A stretch of 64,000 nucleotides of DNA from Bog-756 sp963745955 (GTDB lineage Bacteria; Actinomycetota; Acidimicrobiia; Acidimicrobiales; RAAP-2). Where the stretch lies: positions 372,001 to 436,000 of the forward strand of contig CAVUZI010000011.1 in the NCBI GenBank assembly GCA_963745955.1, written 5' to 3'. The position numbers and the translations under genes are program-made. Numbering within the stretch: position 1 is the stretch's first letter; each line of letters starts with the position of its first letter. Shown piece after piece: positions 36,251 to 45,980 of this stretch. Under the pieces are notes generated by a model. The model was not told the origin of the DNA. It did not search any database and saw nothing but the letters and a program-made list of their open reading frames with translations.

Positions 36251-36256
36251 AGGCTA
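36251..36256 (-). promoter_or_regulatory. -10 box TAGCCT, leaderless start of mdh
   Basis: TAGCCT lies 7 nt before the ATG at 36243. It gives mdh its own promoter although icd precedes it by only 80 bp. Confidence 0.55.
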
Positions 36257-36324
36257 ATGGGAATCGTCCGATGCGGTCGAACCGGGACGATCCGGTAGCG
36301 GGCCCGCCCGTCGCCGCCGGAGGT

Positions 36325-37522
36325 CTAGAGCCGGTCGACGATGGCGGCGGCGAACTCCGAGCACTTGACCTCGGTGGCGCCGTCCATGAGCCGGGCGAAG
36401 TCGTAGGTGACCACCTTGTCGGCGATGGTCGCCTCGAGGGCGGCCACGATGTCGGCGGCTGCCTCCGTCCATCCGAGGTGCTCGTACATCATGACGCCGG
36501 ACAGGAGCACGGAGCCGGGGTTGACCTTGTCCAGCCCTGCATACTTGGGCGCCGTCCCGTGGGTGGCCTCGAAGATGCCGTGACCGGTGACGTAGTTGAT
36601 GTTGCCACCCGGCGCGATGCCGATCCCACCGACCTGGGCAGCCAGTGCGTCCGAGAGGTAGTCGCCGTTGAGATTGGTGGTGGCCATGACGTCGAACTCC
36701 GCCGGACGGGTGAGCACCTGCTGGAGGGTGATGTCGGCGATGCTGTCCTTGACCAGGAGCTTGTCGCCGGGCTTGCCGTCGCAGTCGTCCCACCCGACGG
36801 CCACGTCGGCGAACTCCTCCCGGACCAGCTCGTAGCCCCAGTTGCGGAAGGCACCCTCGGTGAACTTCTGGATGTTCCCCTTGTGGACGATGTTCACACT
36901 GGACCGGTCATGGGAGAGGGCGTACTTGATGGCGGCCCGGATGAGCCGCTTGGACCCGAACTCCGAGATCGGCTTGATGCCGATCCCGGATCCCTCGCGG
37001 ACCTCCCAGCCCATCTCGTCGCGCAAGAAGGCCGACAGTTTGGCCGCCTCCGGCTGTGTAGGCCTCGGCCTCGAGGCCGGCGTAGATGTCCTCGGTGTTC
37101 TCGCGGAAGATGACCATGTCGACCAACTCGGGATGGAGCACGGGCGAGGGCACGCCGGTGAACCATCGCACCGGACGGAGGCAGACGTAGAGGTCGAGGA
37201 TCTGGCGGAGGGCCACGTTGAGCGACCGGATCCCGCCGCCCACCGGCGTGGTCAGGGGACCCTTGATCCCGATGAGGTGGGTGCGGAAGGTCTCGACCGT
37301 CTCCTCGGGCAGCCAGTCGCCGGTCTCGTCGTACGCCTTCTGCCCGGCCAGCACTTCCTTCCAAGCCACCGACCTGCCGTACTTGGCGGCGGCGGCGTCG
37401 AGGACCAGTTTGGCCGCCGGCCAGATGTCCACGCCGGTGCCGTCACCCTCGATGAACGGGATGATCGGCTGATCGGAGACATGGAGCGCGCCGTCGGGCC
37501 CCTGCGTGATGAGATCGGGCAT
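36325..37522 (-). CDS. icd: NADP-type isocitrate dehydrogenase, one frameshift
   Basis: The N-terminal part (MPDLITQGPDGALHVSDQPI, IPFIEGDGTGVDIW, LNVALRQILDLYVCLRPVRW, ENTEDIYAGLEAEAYTA) and the C-terminal part (KLSAFLRDEMGWEVREG to AAAIVDRL) are in different frames. They join if one base is removed near 37055 (GCC G GAG). The two parts add up to a full-length enzyme of about 400 residues converting isocitrate to 2-oxoglutarate. The start ATG is 6 nt after a TAGGCT box. A sequence error is the likely cause of the break. Confidence 0.9.
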
Positions 37523-37528
37523 GGCGGC

Positions 37529-37534
37529 AGCCTA
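37529..37534 (-). promoter_or_regulatory. -10 box TAGGCT, leaderless start of icd
   Basis: TAGGCT lies 6 nt before the ATG at 37522. Confidence 0.6.
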
Positions 37535-37595
37535 CCGGTACCCCTCCCCACTTTCGCCAACCGGACCCTCGATGGCCAGCCCGGGTGGCTGCCCG

Positions 37596-37661
37596 GGTGT
37601 CTGCCGGTAGCTGCGCGGGTGTCTGCCGACAGCTGCCGAGGTGTCTGCCGACAGCTGCCGA
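37596..37661. repeat. 22-bp tandem repeat, three copies, between metF and icd
   Basis: Three units beginning GGTGTCTGCCG start at 37596, 37618 and 37640, and the last two are nearly identical. Each contains the self-complementary core CAGCTG flanked by GCCGA. The array abuts the 3' end of metF and may act as a transcript-end or binding element. Confidence 0.7.
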
Positions 37662-38527
37662 TCAGAGGGCGGCGAGCCCCAGGGCGGCGTAGATCTCACG
37701 GGTCGCGCTCGACCGGTTGAGGGTGTAGAAGTGCAGACCGGGAACCCCTGCGGTCAGCAGCTGCTCGCACAGCTCGGTGGCGATCTCGACTCCCTCGTGG
37801 CGCACAGCGTCGGCTCCGCCGCTCCGGTCCGCCCGTTCCAGTCGCTCCACCATCCAGTCGGGGACGGCCGCACCCATGACGGCCATGCGGGGCACCGACG
37901 TGAGGCTGGTGACCGGCATGATGCCGGGCAGCACCGGCTTGTCCACGCCCCGCTCGTTCAGATCGGCCACCAGGCCGGTGTAGTCGGACGCCTCGAAGAA
38001 GAACTGGGTGACGGCGAAATCGGCCCGGGACAGCTTGGCGGCCAGGTGGTCGCGGTCGCTGGCCACGATCGGGCGAGAGCGGATGGCAGTTGGGCTGGGC
38101 CGCGACCCCGATCGAGAACCCCCCGATGGCGGAAGCCAGCTCCACCAGCTCGGACGCGTGGCTGAGCTCACCGGCCCCCTCGCCGGGTTCGACGGGTGGG
38201 TCGCCGCCGAGGGCCATGAGGTTCTCGACCCCGGCCGTCCGGTAGGCCACCAGGATCTCGGCCAGCTCCAGCCGGGTATGGGCCACGCAGATCAGGTGGG
38301 CCATCGGCACCAGCGTGGTGGTGCGCAGCATGCCGGTCACCAGGTCGAAGGTCCGCTTACGCGACTCGGCGCCACCGCGGTAGGTGACCGAGACGAACGA
38401 GGGCCCGAGAGGCTCGAGATCACGGAGCGTCTTCACCAGCGTGACCTGTTCGGCATCGGTCTTGGGCGGGAAGAACTCGAACGAGTAGGTCCGCCCCTTG
38501 GCCAACAGATCGGCAGATCCGGGTCAT
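37662..38527 (-). CDS. metF: 5,10-methylenetetrahydrofolate reductase, frameshifted
   Basis: The N-terminal part (KGRTYSFEFFPPKTDAEQ, SVTYRGGAESRKRT, NLMALGGDPP, GVAAQPNCHPLSP) and the C-terminal part (IVASDRDHLAAKLSRADFAV, TQFFFEASDY, LPGIMPVTSL to LGLAAL) join after removing one base near 38072. Together they form a full FAD-dependent MTHFR, which supplies methyl-THF for methionine. The TTG at 38505 is a possible start. The ATG at 38527 is better, lying 9 nt after TAGGCT (38537-38542), and needs one more +1 correction near 38508. Confidence 0.87.
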
Positions 38528-38626
38528 AGCCCGACCAGCCTACCGGCGGTTGCCGGTCCCGATCGAGGTCAGGCCGGCAGGACCTGCTCGGTCACCGACT
38601 GCCCGGTGGCCTTCGGGGGCCGGCCG

Positions 38627-39525
38627 TCAACGGGCGCGGCGCGAGTGTGGAGGGGAGCCGATGCGGGTGGACAGGCTGGCCAGCGCCCCGCTCAACTCCG
38701 AGTAACGGGAACGGCGGGCTTCGTCGGCCTGGGCCAGCTGGACCCCGGTCGGAGCCGACACCCCCTGGCGGAGCAGCCGATCGGCTTCGACGGCGAAGGC
38801 CAACCCCGCAGGGCGGCGGCGGCCTCGGTGGCCAGGGCCGAGGCGTCGGGGTCGGGTGCGGTCCGGGCGACACGTTCGAGGGCGGTGGCGGCTTTGTCCA
38901 CCTGGACATCCACGGCACCCCGAAGCCCGGGGTCGCCGGACATGGCGTTGTCCGAGAGGACCGCATCGCGGGCCAGCTGGGCGTCGCTGAGGGCCGGAAC
39001 CACGGCGCGGTGCCACCCGGCCTCGACGCTCTTCTTCTTCCGCGACCGGAGCAGGACGACGACGAGCACGATGGCGGCTACCAGCACCACGATGAGGGCG
39101 ATGAGGCCCCACGGGGTCTTGCTCGACGTGGACTTCGACGCCGGTGAGGTCGTGGTGGTCGTCGGCACCGTCGTGGTGCTGGTGTGGGCCGGATGGGTCG
39201 AGGACGTCGTCGGCGGAGGCTCGGTCGTCGTGGTGGCCGGCTCGGTGGTGGTGGTGACCGGCGGCGCCGTCGTGGTGGTCGGCGCCAGGGTGGTCGTGGT
39301 CGTCGGACCTGATTGGGACACGGCGGTGGCCCCGCGGGGGCGGCCACCGCCGCCGGGGAGAGGACCACGGCGATGACGATCACCGCGCCGGCGACGGCAG
39401 AAGCCGCCGGCGATCGGGCCCGCGGGCCGTCCGGCTCCCGTCACGGGTCGACCCGGCCGAAGTCCACGGTGACCGGTACGGTCCCCGGGCACGATGAACC
39501 AGTCGGGGCCGGGCCATGTGCTCAC
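38627..39525 (-). CDS. Thr-rich membrane-anchored protein, several frameshifts
   Basis: I do not recognise the family. Pieces in successive frames give an N-terminal segment (MSTWPGPDWFIVPG), a signal-like helix (AVIVIAVVLSPAAVAA), and a long Thr/Pro mucin-like stretch (TTTTTLAPTTTT and similar). A transmembrane helix (WGLIALIVVLVAAIVLVVVL), an RSRKKK stop-transfer and a helical cytoplasmic domain ending near SGALASLSTRIGS follow. Frame changes fall near 38806, 39338, 39408 and 39485, and one in-frame TGA at 39441 may separate a short first ORF. GTG 39525 overlaps the folD stop (GTGA). The layout suggests a single-pass protein with a glycosylatable outer linker. Confidence 0.5.
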
Positions 39526-40379
39526 GAGGCCCGCTCCGCCGCCCGCACCGCGTTGCGCAGGAGCATGGCCCGGGTCATCGGGCCCGACCCCGCCGAGGCG
39601 CGGGGTGATCCATCCGGCGACGTCGGCGACGGCCGCATCGACATCGGACAGCAGCTTCCTCCCCTCCCACGAGGTGCCCGCCCCGACCACGGCGGCACCG
39701 GGCTTGACCATGTCGGGTGTCACCAGTCCGGCCCGCCCGGCCGCAGCCACCACCACGTCACCCTGGCGGACCAGGCCGGCCATGTCCTCGACGCCGGTGT
39801 GGACCACGGTCACGGCCGCGTTGCACCCCGGCCGCTTCATGGCCAGGAGCAGGGCCAGCGGCCGCCCGATGGTGAGTCCCCGCCCGATCACCACCGCGTG
39901 CTTCCCCTCCACGGGGACGTCGTTGGCGGCCAGCAGCTCCACGATGCCGGCCGGCGTGCACGGGAGCGGCCCGTTGGCCCCCATGACCAGGCGGCCGAGG
40001 TTCACCGGGTGGAGACCGTCGACGTCCTTGTCGGGATCCACGGCCAGCAGCACCCGCTCCTCGTCGAGGCCGGCGGGCAGCGGGAGCTGGACCAGGTAGG
40101 CGTGGATGGCCGGGGTCGGCGTTGAACCGGGCCACCACCGCCTCCAGCTCGGCCTGGGAGACGTCGGCCGGCAGGTGCTCGTGGGCGGAGTGGATGCCGA
40201 CCTCGGCGCAGTCCTCGTGCTTCATGGCCACGTAGCGTGCGCTGGGTCCGTCGTCGCCCACCAGGATGGTCCCGAGCCCGACCGCCACGCCGGCACTGCG
40301 TAGGCGGGCCACCCGGTCGGTGACCTCGGCCCTGATCTTGGCGGCCAGCGAGCTCGCCGTCGAGCAGGGTCGCCGTCAC
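39522..40379 (-). CDS. folD: Bifunctional methylene-THF dehydrogenase/cyclohydrolase, three or more frameshifts
   Basis: Fragments in order are VTATLLDGEL, AAKIRAEVTDRVARLRSAG, LGTILVGDDGPSARYVAMKH, AIHAYLVQLPLP, DKDVDGLHPVNLGRL, VIGRGLTIGRPLALLL, and GGVGPMTRAMLLRNAV up to the stop. All FolD motifs are present, including the YVxxK-type lysine (YVAMKH). Joining needs single-base removals near 40350, 40113 and 39583. The enzyme interconverts methylene-, methenyl- and formyl-THF and so feeds PurN and PurH encoded just upstream. GTG 40379 is a minimal start; ATG 40413 with GAGGAG upstream is possible with another shift. Confidence 0.87.
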
Positions 40380-40444
40380 CGCCCGACCATCCCTCGGCGC
40401 CACGCCGCCCGATCATCGCGTCGCTCCTCACCGCTTCCCGCCCT

Positions 40445-42010
40445 TCAGTGCCGGAAATGCCGTTCGCCACCGGCCATGACCATGGCCATGCCCGGCCTCG
40501 TCGGCTGCGGCGATCACCTCGGCGTCCCGGATGGAGCCCCCGGGCTGGACCACGGCGGCCACCCCGGCGTCGGCCAGAACCAGCAGGCCGTCGGGGAAGG
40601 GGAAGAAGGCGTCGCTGGCCGCGGCCCCGCCCCCGCGCCCGGGACCCGGCCTTGGCCACCGCGATCTCGGCGGCCACCACCCGTGACTGCTGACCGGCAC
40701 CGACCCCGACGGCCTGGCCGTCGGTGACCACGGCGATGGCGTTGGAGGTGGTGCGGGCACAGACCTTCCAGGCCAGGGCCAGGTCCCGCCACTGGGCCTC
40801 GGTCGGCCTGGCCTTGGTCGCCACCTCCCAGGAGGAAGGCTCGACCACGAACCGGTCGGCGTCCTGCACCAGCACGCTGGCTCCGAGGCTGCGGAACTGG
40901 CGCACCACCGGCTCGGGGGACGGTGCGGACAGCAGCCGGGTGGCCTTGCGCTTCGCAGGCCAGCCGGGCCAGTGCCTCCTCCTCGTAGGACGGGGCGATG
41001 ATCACGTCGGCCTGGGGCCCGGCCGAGATGGCATCGGCCACCGAGCTCGGTCACCGTCCCGCCGATGGCCACGATCCCGCCGAATGCGGACTGGGGATCG
41101 CAGTCGAGGGCCCGCTGGTAGGCGACGGCCAGATCGGCGTGGAGGGCCACGCCGCACGGGTTGGCGTGCTTGATGATGGCGACCGCCTGGTCGGTGCCCC
41201 GGTCGGCGACGAGCTCGTGGACCAGCCGCCACGCCGCGTCGGTGTCGAAGATGTTGAGGTAGGAGAGCTCCTTCCCGCCGTGCTGGACCACGTCGTCCCA
41301 CCACGAGTGCTGGCCGGCGATCCGGTAGCGGGCCCCGTGCTGGTGGGGGTTCTCGCCGTAGCGCATCGAGCCGGCCCGCTCGAGCGTGAGGTGGAGGCTG
41401 GGCGGCAGGAGGGCGGCGGCGGTGAACGCGTCGCCGTCCGATCCGGTCGGACAGCGGAGGTTGGCGCTCGTCGAGCCACTCGACGATGGCGGCGTCGTAT
41501 CCGGCCGTGTGGGCGAACGCGTCCCGGGCCAGCCGTCGCCGGGTGGCGTCGGAGAGCGACCCGTGCTCGCGGAGCTCGGCCAGCACCCCGGGGTAGTCGC
41601 CGGGGGAGACCACGATCCCGACGTGATCGTGGTTCTTCGCCGCCGCCCGCACCATGGTCGGCCCGCCGACGTCGATGAGCTCGACCGACGGGTCCGACGG
41701 GAACGGGTAGAGATTGCAGACCACCAGGTCGATGAGGCCGATGCCGTACCGGTCGACCTCGGCGAGGTGCTCGGGCACCGAGCGGTCGGCCAGGATGCCC
41801 CCGTGGATCGTCGGGTGGAGGGTCTTGACCCGGCCACCGAGCATCTCGGGGGCGCCGGTGACCTCCGCCACCTCGGTATGGGCGATGCCGGCCTCGGGAC
41901 AGGGCGGCCGACGTGCCGCCGCTCGATATCAGTTCCCAGCCCAGCTCCGAGAGACCCGCGGCCAGCTCGACCAACCCGGTCTTGTCGTAGACGGACAGCA
42001 GTGCCCTCAT
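40445..42010 (-). CDS. purH: Bifunctional AICAR formyltransferase/IMP cyclohydrolase, about six frameshifts
   Basis: In order the frames give ALLSVYDKTGLVELAAGL, ISSGGTSAAL, EVTGAPEMLGGRVKTLHP, IDVGGPTMVRAAAKNHDHV, MRYGENPHQHGARY, IIKHANPCGVAL, SAFGGIVAIGGTVTEL, DVIIAPSYEEEAL, AASDAFFPFPDGLLVL and GGSIRDAEVIAAADEAG, ending in ERHFRH. This is the full PurH, carrying out the last two steps of IMP synthesis. Frame breaks fall near 41898, 41430-41480, 41045, 40955, 40640 and 40493, nearly all repaired by removing one base. The ATG has GGAGG 7 nt upstream. Confidence 0.88.
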
Positions 42011-42658
42011 GGTGCAACCTCCGTTCGGTGATCCTGACCCATCCTCCGCCGTCGCCGCCAACCCGTCGATGAACCGGCGGATGGTGTCGGGGTAGAGCGT
42101 GCGTTCGACCGACTTGATGCGCTCGTGCAGCGTCGCCTCGGTGTCGTCGGGCAGCACCGGCACCGACGCCTGGGCCAGGACCGGGCCGGCGTCCATCTCC
42201 AGCGTGGCGATGTGGACGGTGGTCCCCGTCTCGTCCACGCCGGCAGCCAGGGCGTCGGCCACCGAGTGCCAGCCCGGGAAGGCGGGCAGCAGCGCGGGGT
42301 GGGTGTTCAGGATGCGGCCGGGGAAGGCGGTGTGGATGGCCTGGCCCAGGACCGTCCCGAATCCGGCCATGACCACCACGTCGATGCCGTGGACGACCAG
42401 CGCATCGGTGATCGCCTCCGTGTAGGCGTCACGGTCGAAGGCGGCGCCGAACCCGCCGAACTCGGACCGGTCGACGAGGACCTCGGGCACCGAAGCTGCG
42501 GCCGCCACCTCGAGGGCCCGGCACGGCCGGTCGGCGATCACCACCCGGACCGGGAGATCGGCGGCCACGATGGCCTCCAGGATGGTGCCCGTTCCCGATG
42601 CCAGTACCCCGATGTTCACGGCGTTCGGTGTGGGTTCTCGAGACGGACCGGGGCGCAC
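42007..42658 (-). CDS. purN: Phosphoribosylglycinamide formyltransferase
   Basis: The protein runs VNIGVLASGTGTILEAIVAA, VVVMAGFGTVLG, ILNTHPALLPAFPGWHSVAD, TTVHIATLEMDAGPVLAQ to IRRFIDGL. The GAR-transformylase Asn-His-Asp triad is present as NTHPALLPAFPG and the late Asp in MDAGP. As given, the frame has no stop and continues straight into purH. An adjacent frame has a TGA overlapping the purH ATG (ATGA), the usual junction in this genome, so a lost base near the 3' end is more likely than a true fusion. The start GTG lies 6 nt after TAGCGT. Confidence 0.85.
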
Positions 42659-42664
42659 GGCCGC

Positions 42665-42670
42665 ACGCTA
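42665..42670 (-). promoter_or_regulatory. -10 box TAGCGT, leaderless start of purN
   Basis: TAGCGT lies 6 nt before the GTG at 42658 and would drive purN-purH-folD and the genes behind them. The spacer 42671-42893 holds no convincing gene. Confidence 0.5.
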
Positions 42671-42893
42671 CCAGCGCCGCCCGGCGGCGATCCGCGTCCA
42701 CGGCCGGGCGGCGGCGCGCCCGCCCCCGGGCGCGCTCGTCTCTTCCCCGGCCGAAGGACCGGAGCGACGTGGCCCGACCGGCCTGCCTCCGGTGCCGGGC
42801 CTCCGTCGCTCGGTCTCCCCTGCCCAGGGAATGCCCCTCGTGCCTCATGTATCGGCACCGATCGGCCATTTCCGAAGTGAAAGTTTTGGGCCG

Positions 42894-43556
42894 TCAGGCC
42901 GCCCGGCCCTCCAGCGAGCGGAGCAACCGCTCGTCGAAGCCGGTGAGCGAGGGGAGCAGCGCGTCACAGAACCCCCATCGCGGCGAGCCGAGAGCATCCG
43001 GTTCGGGGACGACCACCACCCGCATTCGTGCCGCCTTGGCCGAGATGGCCCCGTTGAAGGAGTCCTCGACGGCCAGGCAGCCGGTCGGGTCGACCCCCAG
43101 TTTCGCCGCCGTCGACAGGTAGCTGCCCGGGTGGGGCTTGCCCAGCGGCTCCCACTCGGCGGAATGCCAGACCGACACATCGGATGCGATCCCGAGCCGG
43201 ATGAGGGCGGCCTCGATGACCACGGCGTAGGAGCCGGAGCACACCGCCACCGGTAGCGACAGGCGTGCGCAGAGGGACAGGGATTCGAGGGCGCCGGGCA
43301 TCGGCTCCCCGGACTGGCCGATCAGTTCCGCCACCCGTGCCGTCACCGCCCGTTCGACCTCGACCACGGTCATCCCCGACCAGGGGAACCGGTCCCACCA
43401 GTGGCGCACCGCGTCGTCGATGCGCAGGCCCATGGTCTGGCGGACGTCGGTCTCGGTCAGCTCGAGCCCGAGCGAGCCGAACACCTCGATCTCCGCCTGG
43501 CGCCAGAACGGCTCGGAGTCGATGAGGAGTCCGTCGAGGTCGAAGATGACGGCCAG
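42894..43556 (-). CDS. HAD-superfamily phosphatase/phosphoglucomutase-like hydrolase
   Basis: This protein of about 220 residues has HAD motif I IFDLDGLLIDSEPFW, motif II VAVCSGS, motif III GKPHPGSYL and motif IV CLAVEDSFNGAISAKAA. It is of the beta-phosphoglucomutase/2-deoxyglucose-6-phosphatase kind with a helical cap. No ATG, GTG or TTG precedes motif I in this frame. CTG 43556, directly before AVIFDLDG, is the best formal start, and a further CTG overlaps the sucD stop. A missing or extra base near the 5' end is plausible, since this lies in the error-rich interval. Confidence 0.75.
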   Translation of the reverse strand: MAVIFDLDGLLIDSEPFWRQAEIEVFGSLGLELTETDVRQTMGLRIDDAVRHWWDRFPWSGMTVVEVERAVTARVAELIGQSGEPMPGALESLSLCARLSLPVAVCSGSYAVVIEAALIRLGIASDVSVWHSAEWEPLGKPHPGSYLSTAAKLGVDPTGCLAVEDSFNGAISAKAARMRVVVVPEPDALGSPRWGFCDALLPSLTGFDERLLRSLEGRAA

Positions 43557-43600
43557 GATGGGCCGGTCGGCGAGGGCCGTCGCCGAGGGGAGCGCCGTCC

Positions 43601-44492
43601 TCAGTCGAGTTTCCGCACGATGTCGACCATGGCCTCCCCGGCCTCGGTCGGGTTGAGGGCGACGGTGACCCCGGCGGAGGACAGGGCCTCCATCTTGGCC
43701 TGGGCCGTTCCCTTGGAGCCGGAGATGATGGCTCCGGCGTGGCCCATCTTGCGCCCCGGAGGGGCGGTGACCCCGGCGACGTAGGAGACGACCGGCTTGG
43801 TCACCGACGAGGCGATGAACTCGGCCGCCTCCTCCTCGGCCGACCCACCGATCTCGCCGATCATCATGATGGCCTCGGTGTCCGGGTCGGCCTCGAAGGC
43901 GGCCAGGCAGTCGATGAAGCTGGTGCCGGGGACCGGGTCCCCGCCGATGCCCACGCAGGTGGTCTGGCCCACACCCTGCTGGGAGAGCTCGTGCAGCGCC
44001 TGGTAGGTCAGTGTCCCCGAGCGGCTCACGATGCCGACCGGGCCGCCGGCCATGGCGATGTCACCCGAGGTGATGCCGATGTTGCACTTCCCGGGCGAGA
44101 TGATGCCGGGGCAGTTCGGGCCCGAGCAGCCGGGTGGAGGGGTAGGACCGAACGAGCCGGTTGTAGGCCAGGGCCTCGTCGATGGCGGGGATGCCCTCGG
44201 TGATGCACACCACGAAGGGGACGCCGGCCGCGGCGGCCTCCACGATGGCCTCGGCGGCGAACTTGGGCGGCACCGAGATGAACGAGGCGTTGGCCCCGGT
44301 GGCCTCCACCGCCTCGGCCACGGTGGCGAAGACGGGGATGCCCTCGATCTCCTCGCCGCCCCGGTTGGGGTTGGTTCCGGCCACCACCTGGGTGCCGTAG
44401 GCCCGGTTGCGCAGCCCGTGGTAGAGACCCTGGCTGGTGGGGCTGATGCCCTGGACGACGACTTTGGTGTTCTCATCCACGAAGATGCTCAC
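43601..44492 (-). CDS. sucD: Succinyl-CoA synthetase alpha subunit, one frameshift
   Basis: The N-terminal part (MSIFVDENTKVVVQGISPTS, VVAGTNPNRGGEE, CITEGIPAIDE) and C-terminal part (GPNCPGIISPGKCNIGI, VGIVSRSGTLTYQA, VGIGGDPVPGT, GRKMGHAGAIIS to VRKLD) are joined by removing one base near 44118 (GGGCCC G AAC). The phosphohistidine is in MGHAGA. With SucC it makes succinate and NTP from succinyl-CoA. The ATG overlaps the sucC stop (ATGA). Confidence 0.93.
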
Positions 44493-45637
44493 GACTGGCC
44501 TCCTGCAAGGGCGACCGCGCGGCGTGCGGCATCGAGCATGGTCGGCTCGGCGACCAGGCGATCGGACAAGTGGTCGGCCAGGATCTCACGGCCGGCCACG
44601 GCGTTGGTGCCGTCGAGACGCAGCACGATCGGCGAGCTGATGTCCACCCGCTCGAGCGCCTCGAGCACGCCGTTGGCCACCTCGTCGACCCGGGTGATCC
44701 CGCCGAAGATGTTGACGAGGATGGAACGGACGGCGGGATCGGAGTTGATGACCTCGAGGGCGGCCGCCATCACGTCGGCGTTGGCCCCGCCGCCGATGTC
44801 GAGGAAGTTGGCCGCGGCCCCGCCGCACTGGTTGACCACGTCGAGCGTGCTCATGGCCAGTCCGGCACCGTTGGCGATGATCCCCACCGAACCGTCCAGG
44901 CCGATGTAGTTGAGGCCGCGCTCCTTGGCCCGGGCCTCGCGCTCGTCCTCGACGTCGCTGCCGGCGAACTCCTCCCACTCGGGATGACGGAAGGCGGCGT
45001 TGTCGTCGAGGGTGACCTTGGCGTCGAGGCAGTGCACCCTGCCGTCCGGCGTGTAGATCAGGGGGTTGATCTCGGCCAGATCGCAGTCCCCTTCGGTGTA
45101 GCAGGTGTAGAGCTTGACCAGGATCTCGGCCGCCTGGGCCCGGGCGCCCTCGTCGAGGCCGGCCCGATCCACCCACGCGCGGGCCGCCTCGAGGCTCAGG
45201 CCGTCGACCGGGTCGACGTGGAGCATGGCGATGGCATCGGGGTTGGTGGCGGCCACCTCCTCGATCTCCACCCCGCCCTCGGCCGACAGCATGCCCAGGT
45301 GCTTCTTGGCGCTGCGGTCGAGGGTGAAGCTGGCGTAGTACTCGCGGTCGATGTCCGAGGAGTGCTCGATCCACAGCCGCTTGACCACGTGGCCCTTGAT
45401 GTCGAGCCCGAGGATGTTGCCGGCGTGGGTACGCAGCTCAGCCTCGTCGTCGGCCAGCTTGACGCCGCCGGCCTTGCCGCGGCCCCCGACCTTGACCTGG
45501 GCCTTGACCGTCACCGGATAGCCGGCCGACGCCGCCACCTCGACGGCCTCGTCCACGGTGTCGGCCACCCCTCCCTTGGAGATGGGCAGGCCGAAGCGGG
45601 CGAAGTACTGCTTCCCCTGGTATTCGAAGAGATCCAC
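44489..45637 (-). CDS. sucC: Succinyl-CoA synthetase beta subunit
   Basis: This 382-residue protein is intact. It has an ATP-grasp N-terminus (MDLFEYQGKQYFARFGLPIS, VTVKAQVKVGGRGKAGGVKL), AEINPLIYTPDGRV with the metal-binding Glu/Asn, and a C-terminal CoA-ligase domain with NGAGLAMSTLDV and LVNIFGGITRVDEVA. The GTG start has AGAGAGG about 10 nt upstream. A long leader with an 8-bp tandem repeat lies before it. It is coupled to sucD. Confidence 0.95.
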   Translation of the reverse strand: MDLFEYQGKQYFARFGLPISKGGVADTVDEAVEVAASAGYPVTVKAQVKVGGRGKAGGVKLADDEAELRTHAGNILGLDIKGHVVKRLWIEHSSDIDREYYASFTLDRSAKKHLGMLSAEGGVEIEEVAATNPDAIAMLHVDPVDGLSLEAARAWVDRAGLDEGARAQAAEILVKLYTCYTEGDCDLAEINPLIYTPDGRVHCLDAKVTLDDNAAFRHPEWEEFAGSDVEDEREARAKERGLNYIGLDGSVGIIANGAGLAMSTLDVVNQCGGAAANFLDIGGGANADVMAAALEVINSDPAVRSILVNIFGGITRVDEVANGVLEALERVDISSPIVLRLDGTNAVAGREILADHLSDRLVAEPTMLDAARRAVALAGGQS

Positions 45638-45697
45638 CGGATCCGATCCTCTCTGTTGTGACGCTTGCGTCCCTCGGTTGTGACTGTCCGTCCGTCC

Positions 45698-45825
45698 TGT
45701 CGTGCTGTCGCTGTGTCGCTGTGTCGCTGTGTCGCTGTGTCGTGCTGTCGTTGTGTCGTGCTGTCGTTGTGTCGGGCTGTCGTTGCGTCGGGCTTGTCGT
45801 TGCGTCGGCTGTCGTTGTGTCGGCT
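45698..45825 (-). repeat. Degenerate 8-bp tandem repeat (GTCGYTGT), about 15 copies, upstream of sucC
   Basis: Units such as GTCGCTGT, GTCGTTGT and GTCGTGCT follow head to tail on the plus strand, with a few 7- and 9-bp variants near the distal end. On the sucC coding strand this is a C/A-rich leader (CGACACAG-like) 60-190 nt before the start. No gene is supported in 45638-45980. Confidence 0.8.
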
Positions 45826-45980
45826 CTGATGCTCCGGCCCGGCGTCAGGCGCTCCTGTGTGCCCGTCGGAGCCGGACACCGGCCGAGCCGGCGCCGGCGG
45901 CGTGCGTCGTCGGACAACCGTCGGGCTCGGTCCCGTCGACGGTATGGCGCTTCTGGTGCTGCCAGTGGGGCGTGCTCGGG

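Noticed and set aside
37596..37661. Riboswitch upstream of icd or metF
   Set aside because: The repeats lie at the metF 3' end, and icd and metF have short or leaderless 5' ends, leaving no room for an aptamer.
45438..45917. Minus-strand ORF with Thr/Asp/Gln-rich sequence across the 8-bp repeat
   Set aside because: The sequence is just the translated repeat running out of frame into sucC.
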